Source: Aquificota bacterium (GTDB lineage Bacteria > Aquificota > Aquificia > Aquificales > Hydrogenothermaceae). From it: a DNA stretch of 6,388 nt. Both the position numbers and the translations under genes were made by a program. Position 1 is the stretch's first letter. Each line of letters begins with the position of its first letter. The stretch lies in the NCBI GenBank assembly GCA_013153795.1, contig JAADDV010000008.1, forward strand, positions 1-6,388, given 5' to 3'. Shown piece after piece: positions 1 through 5,307 of this stretch. Under the pieces are notes generated by a model. It was not told the origin of the DNA. It made no database searches and worked only from the letters and a program-made list of their open reading frames with translations.

Positions 1-145
1 AATAAGCTTCCTGAAAATCTTTATTTTTTTCAAATAAATTCCAGATATTTTCATACTTTTTAATAAAAGTATGTATTTCTTTACTTTTAACATTTATAGG
101 AAAAAAGAGAAAAAAAGTTATAAAAAATAAAAATACTTTTTGCAT
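1..145 (-). CDS. Start of an unidentified secreted protein (partial, runs off the left edge)
   Basis: An open reading frame begins with ATG at 145 and stays open for 48 codons to the window edge, so only the N-terminus is visible. A strong ribosome site, GGGGGAG at 151-157, lies 5 nt before the ATG. The first residues form a typical Sec signal peptide: MQKVF, a very hydrophobic Phe/Leu/Ile stretch to about residue 17, then N-V-K-S, where cleavage after Ser21 is plausible. No lipobox cysteine is seen, so it is more likely periplasmic or secreted than a lipoprotein. The visible mature part (residues 22-48) is charged and probably helical, with Lys, Glu and aromatics (KYENIWNLFEKNKDFQEAY). That could be the start of a helical repeat domain, but I do not recognise the family. 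It follows thrB in the same direction after 103 nt and may be the last or a separately transcribed gene. I am confident it is a gene; its function is unknown. Confidence 0.72.
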   Translation of the reverse strand, partial: MQKVFLFFITFFLFFPINVKSKEIHTFIKKYENIWNLFEKNKDFQEAY

Positions 146-179
146 GCAAGCTCCCCCACTTTTTATATCTATGGATGCT

Positions 180-197
180 AACTCTATCTCTAGAGTT
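180..197. promoter_or_regulatory. Perfect 7-bp hairpin between thrB and the secreted-protein gene
   Basis: AACTCTA (180-186) and TAGAGTT (191-197) are exact inverse complements around a 4-nt loop. In minus-strand RNA the loop is GAGA, a stable GNRA tetraloop. The minus-strand side is not followed by a T-run, so it is not a normal terminator for thrB. The plus-strand side is followed by TTGTTTATATTTA, which is terminator-like for antisense transcription. It could also be a leader structure or processing site in the mRNA before the gene starting at 145. The structure is seen directly; its role is inference. Confidence 0.4.
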
Positions 198-248
198 TTG
201 TTTATATTTAGGATTTTTAATTTAATTTTTAGTTAAAGAAAAAGTTAT

Positions 249-1145
249 TTATAAAATTTCTACTTTTGCTCCCTCTTTATCTGTCTCTAAGATTTTATAT
301 TCAGCTTTTATATTATTTTTTTCAAAAGCTAAAACCATAGCCTGACCTATTTTATCAAAATTTTCTGTAGCAAAAGCAACAATAGTTGGACCTGCTCCAC
401 TTAAAGATGCTCCTAAAGCTCCATTTTGTAATGCAGCTTTTATAACATCGTCGAAACCGGGTATAAGTTTTTTTCTGTATGGTTGATGAAATTTATCTTC
501 CATAGCAATTTTGATTAAATCATATCTTTTTTCCATTATTGCAGAAACAAATAAAGAAGCTCTTTGAACATTAAATATCCCATCAGAAAAAGGAATTTCC
601 TTAGGAAGAACTTTTCTTGCTTCTTCTGTAGATAGCTGAAAATCTGGGATAGCAACAATAGCTTTTATATCTTCTGGAAAATCTAATTTTTGATAATAAG
701 TTTTTTTATTATCCATCAAAGCAATAGTAAATCCTCCTTTCCATGCAGGAAGAAGGTTATCAGGATGAGGCTCAAATTGATATGCTATTTTGAAAAATTC
801 ATCATCAGTCAGCTCTTGCTTATTGACAAAAGCACTTACTAATATAGCTCCAACTATTGCTGTAGCGCTACTTCCTAATCCTCTTGCAACAGGAATATTA
901 TTTATTTGTTTTAGTTTTACTCCATGAAATGTTTTTCCCTTTTCTTCACAGGCCTTTTTTAAAACGTGAACAAAAAGATTGTTTTCTGGTTTCTCTAAAA
1001 ATTCATTTTTAGGATAAGTTTCTATCTCTATAGAATTGCTTTCCTCAACGATAAATTCATTATATAAGGACAGGGCAAGTCCAAAAGTATCAAAACCTGC
1101 CCCAAGATTTGCTGTTGTAGCAGGGACTTTTACTTTTATTTTCAT
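249..1145 (-). CDS. thrB: Homoserine kinase
   Basis: Phosphorylates L-homoserine with ATP to O-phospho-L-homoserine, the step before threonine synthase, in the cytoplasm. The 298-residue protein is a full-length GHMP kinase. Motif 1 is PATTANLGAGFDTFG at residues 8-22. The phosphate-binding loop PVARGLGSSATA is at 85-96. The homoserine-kinase block EPHPDN is at 125-130, and the C-terminal glycine-rich motif GALGASLSGAGPT is at 242-254. PATTANLG near the N-terminus and HPDN separate ThrB from mevalonate, galactose and other GHMP kinases. The ATG at 1145 puts motif 1 at the expected place. The AAGG ribosome site (1155-1158) lies inside the last codons of hldD, and only 6 nt separate the two genes, so they are almost certainly cotranscribed and perhaps translationally coupled. 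No other threonine gene is in the window. Function is confident by motif. Confidence 0.95.
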   Translation of the reverse strand: MKIKVKVPATTANLGAGFDTFGLALSLYNEFIVEESNSIEIETYPKNEFLEKPENNLFVHVLKKACEEKGKTFHGVKLKQINNIPVARGLGSSATAIVGAILVSAFVNKQELTDDEFFKIAYQFEPHPDNLLPAWKGGFTIALMDNKKTYYQKLDFPEDIKAIVAIPDFQLSTEEARKVLPKEIPFSDGIFNVQRASLFVSAIMEKRYDLIKIAMEDKFHQPYRKKLIPGFDDVIKAALQNGALGASLSGAGPTIVAFATENFDKIGQAMVLAFEKNNIKAEYKILETDKEGAKVEIL

Positions 1146-1151
1146 TTATTA

Positions 1152-2105
1152 CTACCTTATAGGATACTCTAAACGGCCTTCTAATATATCTACATACTCT
1201 TTAATTCCTTTTTCAAGATTATACTTAGGAACAAATCCTAGTTCTTCTTTTATCTTAGTCATATCTGCTTGAGTATATTCTTGATAAAAATCATAAGGAC
1301 AATCAAAATACTCTGTTTCTAAATTTTTTCCTAAAGCTTTATTTAAAAGCTCTATAACTTCATTAAAAGAGCGAGCTTCTCCACTTCCTACATTATAAAC
1401 AGTTGAAGAAGGAGCATCTTTAGCTAAAATAGTAGCTTCTACTGCATCTTTTACATAAACAAAATCTCTTTTTTGCTCTCCCCATTTAAAAATTCGCGGT
1501 TTTTGGTCTTTCTTCATTTGAAGATAAAGTTGGTATATCATACTTGCAAATTTTCCTTTGTGAGCTTCTCCTGGTCCATATACATTAAAATATCTAACTC
1601 CTACTACTTTAAGACCTGTTTTTTCTGAAAAATCCTGAGCTATATTGTCCATTATATACTTTGAAAAAGCATAAACATTTTCTGGAGATTTTTCTCTATC
1701 TTCCTTTAAAGGAACATGTTCTTTTACATTTCCATATACAGAAGCAGAAGAAGCATATACAACAGTTGCCTCATTATCATATGCAAGTTCCAAAATATTT
1801 TTAAATCCATCTACATTTTTTCTCATCATAAGTTCTTGGTCTGTAACTGTTGTATCTGTTATAGATGCAAGATGAAAAATCAAGTCTGGTTGAAAACTGT
1901 CTGTTTTAAAAAAAACTTCATCTGTAGAAACATCACAGGATAAAGCTTCTCCTTTGAATTTTTTTAAATTTTTAAAATTTGCACTGGAAAAATCATCTAA
2001 AATTAAAATTTTGCTGTTTGGATATTTTTCCTGTAATGTTAAAGCAAGGTTTGCGCCGATAAACCCTGCCCCACCTGTAATAAGAATGTTGTTTGGTTGT
2101 TTCAT
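1152..2105 (-). CDS. hldD: ADP-L-glycero-D-manno-heptose 6-epimerase
   Basis: Converts ADP-D-glycero-D-manno-heptose to the L-glycero form, the last step in making the activated heptose of the LPS inner core (cytoplasmic, NAD(P)-dependent; also called rfaD/gmhD). The 317-residue protein is an extended short-chain dehydrogenase. It has the Rossmann loop GGAGFIG (11-17), the strand-4 Ser motif SSASVYG (119-125), and catalytic Tyr145 and Lys149 in YAFSK. The block RYFNVYGPGEAHKGKFAS (171-188) carries HKG...AS, which marks the HldD family; Lys183 there matches the second catalytic lysine of the E. coli enzyme. These details favour HldD over UDP-glucose/galactose epimerases, which look similar at the N-terminus. 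It starts 13 nt after accB, with a GAGGG-type ribosome site at 2113-2117. No other heptose gene (hldE, gmhA, gmhB, waaC/F) is nearby, so it is an orphan member of its pathway here. Confidence 0.92.
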   Translation of the reverse strand: MKQPNNILITGGAGFIGANLALTLQEKYPNSKILILDDFSSANFKNLKKFKGEALSCDVSTDEVFFKTDSFQPDLIFHLASITDTTVTDQELMMRKNVDGFKNILELAYDNEATVVYASSASVYGNVKEHVPLKEDREKSPENVYAFSKYIMDNIAQDFSEKTGLKVVGVRYFNVYGPGEAHKGKFASMIYQLYLQMKKDQKPRIFKWGEQKRDFVYVKDAVEATILAKDAPSSTVYNVGSGEARSFNEVIELLNKALGKNLETEYFDCPYDFYQEYTQADMTKIKEELGFVPKYNLEKGIKEYVDILEGRLEYPIR

Positions 2106-2118
2106 TTTTCCGCCCTCT

Positions 2119-2577
2119 TTATGTTGGTTCTATATAAAAAAGTTCTTGTCCATATTCTACTGGTTGTCCATTTTCTACCAATATTTTAACAATTTTTCCA
2201 TTTACATCACTTTCTATTTCATTCATCACTTTTAAAGCTTCTATAATACATAAAACTTGCCCTTTAGAAACAATATCTCCTTCTTCAACAAAAGGTGGTG
2301 CACCTGGTGATGGAGCTCTGTAAAAAGTGCCAACAAGAGGAGATTTTATAACATGATATTTTTTTTCTGCTTTTGTTTCAATTTCTACTGTAGCACCAGT
2401 TCCTTTTATTTCTTCTTTAACTTCAATAACAGGAGCTGGAGGAGGTGCAGAAACAACTTCTTTTGGACCAACATATTGCTTAACCTTTATTTTTCCTTCT
2501 GGGGTTTCAAACTCAACTTCTTCTATTTTCGTTCCTTTTATTTTGTCAATTATTTCAAATATAAGGTTTTTATCCAT
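2119..2577 (-). CDS. accB: Biotin carboxyl carrier protein of acetyl-CoA carboxylase
   Basis: Carries CO2 on biotin between biotin carboxylase (AccC) and carboxyltransferase (AccAD) to make malonyl-CoA for fatty acid synthesis. With the chosen start it has 152 residues, close to E. coli AccB. The N-terminal helical part (1-40) is followed by a flexible Pro/Ala/Glu linker (about 43-70). The biotinyl domain (about 74-150) has the BCCP thumb segment FYRAPSPGAPPF (85-96). The biotin-accepting lysine is Lys116 in EALKVMNEIE. The usual Met before that Lys is Leu here. The start at 2577 is preferred over an in-frame ATG at 2598: it has AAGGGG (2584-2589) 6 nt upstream and gives the usual MDKN-type N-terminus. 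The upstream ATG has only a weak site and overlaps the efp stop. It directly follows efp, a common efp-accB pairing in bacteria, but accC is not the next gene. Confidence 0.94.
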   Translation of the reverse strand: MDKNLIFEIIDKIKGTKIEEVEFETPEGKIKVKQYVGPKEVVSAPPPAPVIEVKEEIKGTGATVEIETKAEKKYHVIKSPLVGTFYRAPSPGAPPFVEEGDIVSKGQVLCIIEALKVMNEIESDVNGKIVKILVENGQPVEYGQELFYIEPT

Positions 2578-2583
2578 AACAAA

Positions 2584-2589
2584 CCCCTT
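2584..2589 (-). promoter_or_regulatory. Ribosome binding site that fixes the accB start
   Basis: On the minus strand AAGGGG is followed by 6 nt (TTTGTT) and then the ATG at 2577. The alternative ATG at 2598 would lie upstream of this site and would need the weaker GAAAGAG region inside efp. This supports the shorter AccB. Confidence 0.7.
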
Positions 2590-2590
2590 T

Positions 2591-3163
2591 TTATTCATTT
2601 ACTCTTTCAATATAAGCTCCTGTCCTTGTATCTACTTTTATTTTGTCCCCTTCATTAATGAATAATGGAACTTGAACTGTAGCTCCAGTGTCAATTTTTG
2701 CAGGTTTTAAAGTATTTGTAGCAGTATCTCCTTTAAAACCTGGCTCTGTTTCAATAACTTCGTATATAGCAGACTTTGGAAGCTCTACTCCTATAGGTTG
2801 TCCTTTATCAAGGAAAACATAAACTTCCATTCCTTCTTTTAAGAACTTTGCTTCTTCTTCAATTAAAGAAGCTGGGACAGCAATCATATCTCCAGTATTT
2901 GCATCTATAAACCAGTAAGCGTCTCCATCAAAATATGAATATGCCATTTGCCTTTGCTCAAAATCAGCAAGTTCTATAGAATCTGAAGATTTATAAGTAA
3001 TTTCTATAACATTTCCTGTTTTCATATTTTTAGCTTTAACTCTAACAAAAGCTTGACCTTTCCCGGGTTTTACGTGGTCATATCCTAAAACTCTATAAGG
3101 TTGCCCATCATGAACAATAAACATATCTTTTTTTATTTGATTAATACCTATTTTTACTCCCAT
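2591..3163 (-). CDS. efp: Translation elongation factor P
   Basis: EF-P binds between the ribosomal P and E sites and relieves stalling at consecutive prolines. The 190-residue length is normal. The N-terminal KOW-like domain carries the tip loop VKPGKGQAF (31-39). Lys35 there matches the modified Lys34 of E. coli EF-P, so this is a lysine-type rather than an arginine (EarP) type protein. Two OB-like domains follow. The C-terminal EF-P signature K-P-A-(x4)-G-(x2)-V-x-V-P lies at about 153-166 and runs on to the Gly at 172. The ATG at 3163 has GGAGG (3169-3173) 5 nt upstream. It lies 41 nt after the tsaC-type gene and its stop is 13 nt before the accB start. No modification gene (epmA, epmB, ymfI) is in the window, so the lysine modification, if any, cannot be told. 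Identification is secure. Confidence 0.97.
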   Translation of the reverse strand: MGVKIGINQIKKDMFIVHDGQPYRVLGYDHVKPGKGQAFVRVKAKNMKTGNVIEITYKSSDSIELADFEQRQMAYSYFDGDAYWFIDANTGDMIAVPASLIEEEAKFLKEGMEVYVFLDKGQPIGVELPKSAIYEVIETEPGFKGDTATNTLKPAKIDTGATVQVPLFINEGDKIKVDTRTGAYIERVNE

Positions 3164-3204
3164 TCAGACCTCCACAGGTTGTTTAAGATAGTTAATTAAT
3201 TTTA

Positions 3205-3834
3205 TCATTTTATTTGCAAAATATGATTTATATGTGAAATAGAAATATTACCTTTTCTTAAAACTATAGGTTTTCCTTCTACAAATTTTATTATTGTAGA
3301 TGGGTTTTTATTTTTTATTTCCCCTTCATCTATATAAAGGTCTACTTTATTACCAAAATAATTTATTGCTTCCTGAATATTTTTAGCTGGTGGTTCTCCT
3401 TCTGGATTTGCACTTGGGGCTACAAGAGGTTTTTTTAAGTCTTTTAAAAGGTTTAAAAGTTTTCTTTTGGCTGGAATTCGAAAAGCAAGAGATTTTTGGC
3501 CTCTATGTAGATAATGAAATTTTTCTTTATATTTTGAAGGTAAATCTATTACAACAGTAATTCCTGTTTTTTCTAAAACTTTTTTTTCTTCTTTAGAAGG
3601 AGAAATACCAAATATAGATAAAAACTCAGTGTCAGGGATAAGAATAATATAAGGTTTTTCTGGTTTTCTTTTTTTTATTTGATAAATATATTCAACAACA
3701 GTTTTATTTAAGGCATTCCCAAGAATACCATATAAGGTGTCTGTTGGAGCTATTATTATCTTATTGTTTTTTAGATATTCTTTTGCTTTATTCCAATCTT
3801 TACTGATAAGTGTGTTCTTCACCAGGGAAAACAC
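3205..3834 (-). CDS. tsaC: L-threonylcarbamoyladenylate synthase (YrdC/Sua5 family, short form)
   Basis: Makes threonylcarbamoyl-AMP from threonine, bicarbonate and ATP. TsaD and partners then transfer the group to A37 of tRNAs reading ANN codons (t6A). The 209-residue protein is a single YrdC domain without the extra C-terminal Sua5 domain. Visible motifs are PTDTLYG (30-36), the basic strip KKRKPEKP (54-61), SLAFRIP (115-121), APSANPEGEPPA (139-150, a variant of APSANxSG), NPSTIIKF (177-184) and LRKG (192-195). The frame opens with GTG at 3834, inside the end of panB, and a second GTG at 3822 is also possible. Neither has a strong ribosome site and no ATG lies before the first motif. It therefore overlaps panB by 23-35 nt and probably depends on translational coupling. 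Family assignment is firm; the exact start is not. Confidence 0.9.
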   Translation of the reverse strand: MFSLVKNTLISKDWNKAKEYLKNNKIIIAPTDTLYGILGNALNKTVVEYIYQIKKRKPEKPYIILIPDTEFLSIFGISPSKEEKKVLEKTGITVVIDLPSKYKEKFHYLHRGQKSLAFRIPAKRKLLNLLKDLKKPLVAPSANPEGEPPAKNIQEAINYFGNKVDLYIDEGEIKNKNPSTIIKFVEGKPIVLRKGNISISHINHILQIK

Positions 3835-4591
3835 CAGATTGAGTTTCTTTTTTAAACTGGGTTAAAGCTTCTATGAAAAGTTTTTTTCCTTCAACATATT
3901 TTTTTACAAATTTAGGAGTTTTATCAAAAAATCCCATCATATCATGGAAAACAAGCACCTGACCATCGGTTTTATTTCCTGCTCCTATTCCAATAGTTGG
4001 AATATCTAAAAATTCAGTTATTTCCTCAGCTAAATCTGATGGAATTGCTTCTAAAACTATTGCAAAAGCCCCTGCCTGTTCAATAATTTTCGCATCTTTT
4101 ATAATTCTTTTTTGCTCCTCTTTGGTTTTTCCTTGGACTTTATAACCTCCTAAAGCATGAACTGATTGAGGAGTAAGACCAACATGTCCCATTACTGGAA
4201 TACCTGCCGAAACAATTTTTTCAATAGTTTTTGCAATTTCTTCTCCACCTTCTAATTTTACAGCATTACAACACGTTTCTTTCATTATCTTTCCAGCATT
4301 TTCTAGAGCTTTTTCTGTTGAAACTTGATAACTCATAAAAGGCATATCTACAGTAATAAAAGTATTTGGAGCTCCTCTTCGTACAGCTCTTCCATGATAA
4401 ATCATTTCTTCAAGTTTTACAGGAAGAGTTGTTTTTAAACCTCCATCTACCATTCCTACAGAATCTCCAACAAGAATACAATCAATACCTGCTTCCTCAC
4501 ATATTTTTGCAGACCAATACTCATATGTTGAAATCATCGTAATTTTTCTTTTTTCTTCTTTAGCTTTAAAAAAATCAAAAATATTTTTCAT
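3800..4591 (-). CDS. panB: 3-methyl-2-oxobutanoate hydroxymethyltransferase
   Basis: Transfers a hydroxymethyl group from 5,10-methylene-tetrahydrofolate to alpha-ketoisovalerate, giving ketopantoate, the first committed step to pantothenate and CoA (cytoplasmic, Mg-dependent TIM barrel, usually decameric). The 263-residue length matches the family. Key features are the Mg ligands Asp43 in GDSVGMV (42-48) and Asp82 in VDMPF (81-85), Lys112 and Glu114 in VKLEGG (111-116), HVGLTPQS (136-143), the catalytic base Glu181 in LEAIPS (180-185), GIGAG (201-205) and VFHDMMG (214-220). The ATG at 4589-4591 has AGGGA about 5 nt upstream. It is the first gene of the leftward cluster, and the divergent region 4592-4724 should hold its promoter. 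Its last 35 nt overlap the next gene. panC, panD and panE are not in the window. Confidence 0.96.
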   Translation of the reverse strand: MKNIFDFFKAKEEKRKITMISTYEYWSAKICEEAGIDCILVGDSVGMVDGGLKTTLPVKLEEMIYHGRAVRRGAPNTFITVDMPFMSYQVSTEKALENAGKIMKETCCNAVKLEGGEEIAKTIEKIVSAGIPVMGHVGLTPQSVHALGGYKVQGKTKEEQKRIIKDAKIIEQAGAFAIVLEAIPSDLAEEITEFLDIPTIGIGAGNKTDGQVLVFHDMMGFFDKTPKFVKKYVEGKKLFIEALTQFKKETQSGVFPGEEHTYQ

Positions 4592-4608
4592 TTTTTCCCT
4601 TATTTGTT

Positions 4609-4636
4609 TAATTATTTTTTATAAAACTACTGTAAA
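4609..4636 (-). promoter_or_regulatory. Possible promoter for the panB cluster
   Basis: On the minus strand TTTACA (4631-4636) is followed after 16 nt by TAATTA (4609-4614), a poor to moderate sigma-70 match pointing at panB. The region is so AT-rich that other pairs, such as one using TATAAA nearby, are nearly as good. A promoter must lie in 4592-4724 because panB is the first gene leftward, but the exact boxes are tentative. Confidence 0.3.
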
Positions 4637-4665
4637 ATTTAAAAAAAATGTAGTATCTCTTTTAT

Positions 4666-4693
4666 TTGAAAAAGGAATAAAGTGTAATATAAT
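4666..4693 (+). promoter_or_regulatory. Strong sigma-70 type promoter for the DUF507 gene
   Basis: TTGAAA at 4666-4671 and a perfect TATAAT at 4688-4693 are separated by 16 bp. Transcription would start near 4700, giving a leader of about 25 nt before the ATG at 4725. The leader has a strong ribosome site, AGGAGG at 4713-4718, 6 nt from the start. This is the best promoter match in the window. Confidence 0.75.
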
Positions 4694-4700
4694 AACACTT
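4680..4700. promoter_or_regulatory. Imperfect palindrome over the -10 box (candidate operator)
   Basis: AAGTGT (4680-4685) and ACACTT (4695-4700) are exact inverse complements spaced by 9 bp (AATATAATA), and 8 of 10 paired positions match over the 21 bp. The repeat is centred on 4690 and encloses the TATAAT box, ending near the predicted transcription start. A protein bound here would block RNA polymerase. It does not match the known CRP, Rex or NrdR consensus as I remember them. A chance repeat in AT-rich DNA is possible. Confidence 0.4.
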
Positions 4701-4724
4701 CTATAAAGGATTAGGAGGTTTTTA

Positions 4725-5279
4725 ATGAAGATACCAGCCAGGCTGGTTGAAAGAATTGTAGATAAAATTGTAAAAGATTTAATAGAAAAACACTATATAG
4801 AAGTATCAAATATTGAAGAATTTAGACAAAAAGTTTTAGATATTATAAATAGAGCTATAAACGAAGAAAAAGAAATAGAAGCTGAAGCAGAAAAACTTGT
4901 AGAGCAACATATGCACATTTTAGAAAGTGAGGAAGTTAGATATAGAACTGCTGTTTTAAAAGTTAAAGAAAAGCTTGCAGAAGAAAGAAATATTCATCTT
5001 GACCCAGAAGAAAGAATGAATCAAGTTGCCCATCAAATAAAAAGATATATAGAAACAGAAGACCCAGATGTTATTGAAATATTCGAGCATCCTAACAAAA
5101 TCAGAAGAGTTATATTTGAAATTTTAAAACAGCTTGTAAGAGAAGAAAAAGAGATAGATAAAGAAGTAAGGGAAAGAATTAAATCTTATTCAAGAAAAAT
5201 AGTAGAAGGGACTCCAGAGTGGAGGGTTTTATATAACAAAATATATGAAGATGCTTTAAAAAGAAGAGGACTTGCTTAA
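4725..5279 (+). CDS. DUF507 family protein of unknown function
   Basis: The 184-residue, highly charged, almost wholly helical protein matches the DUF507 family as I know it from Aquificales and some Deltaproteobacteria; no biochemical role is established. The N-terminus MKIPARLVERIVDKIVKDL is typical. There is no signal peptide or membrane segment, so it should be cytoplasmic. The chain contains an internal duplication. Residues 6-90 align without gaps to 99-183 at an offset of 93, with EEKEI at 47-51 and 140-144, Arg34/Arg127, Arg74/Arg167, Tyr73/Trp166 and Lys79/Lys172. It is the only plus-strand gene here, with its own strong promoter and AGGAGG site, a candidate operator and a terminator just after the stop, so it is a single-gene unit. 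Glu/Lys-rich helices suggest an oligomeric scaffold or binding protein, but that is inference. Confidence 0.88.
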   Translation: MKIPARLVERIVDKIVKDLIEKHYIEVSNIEEFRQKVLDIINRAINEEKEIEAEAEKLVEQHMHILESEEVRYRTAVLKVKEKLAEERNIHLDPEERMNQVAHQIKRYIETEDPDVIEIFEHPNKIRRVIFEILKQLVREEKEIDKEVRERIKSYSRKIVEGTPEWRVLYNKIYEDALKRRGLA

Positions 5280-5281
5280 AT

Positions 5282-5307
5282 AAAAACCCGCTTTAAAGAG
5301 CGGGAGT
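5282..5307. terminator. Bidirectional terminator between converging genes
   Basis: CCCGCT (5287-5292) pairs with AGCGGG (5299-5304) around a 6-nt loop. In the minus direction the stem is followed by TTTTTATTT, a good intrinsic terminator for the membrane-protein gene whose stop is at 5308-5310. In the plus direction the tail is AGTTTATT, weaker, but it lies 7 nt after the DUF507 stop. One hairpin appears to serve both genes. Confidence 0.85.

Noticed and set aside
1036..1272. Plus-strand open frame antisense to the thrB/hldD junction
   Set aside because: It spans the ends of two well-supported genes on the other strand, has no ribosome site and encodes a low-complexity sequence; a shadow frame.
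1716..2235. Two plus-strand open frames antisense to hldD and accB
   Set aside because: Rich in Phe, Tyr, Ile and Cys as expected when an AT-rich, purine-loaded coding strand is read backwards; no family resemblance.
2578..2598. Upstream ATG extending AccB by seven residues (MNKKGFV)
   Set aside because: It overlaps the efp stop and lacks a good ribosome site, while the ATG at 2577 has AAGGGG at ideal spacing.
2353..2658. Plus-strand open frame with many Phe residues antisense to accB/efp
   Set aside because: Composition is an artefact of antisense reading; accB and efp on the minus strand have full motifs.
3164..3204. Possible internal promoter for efp in the AT-rich gap, including TTAATTAA
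   Set aside because: No pair of boxes with correct spacing is convincing; the 8-bp palindrome is expected by chance in such DNA.
4626..4654. ACTAC/GTAGT inverted repeat with a 19-nt loop in the divergent region
   Set aside because: Five-base arms that far apart are easily chance; no structure or site is supported.
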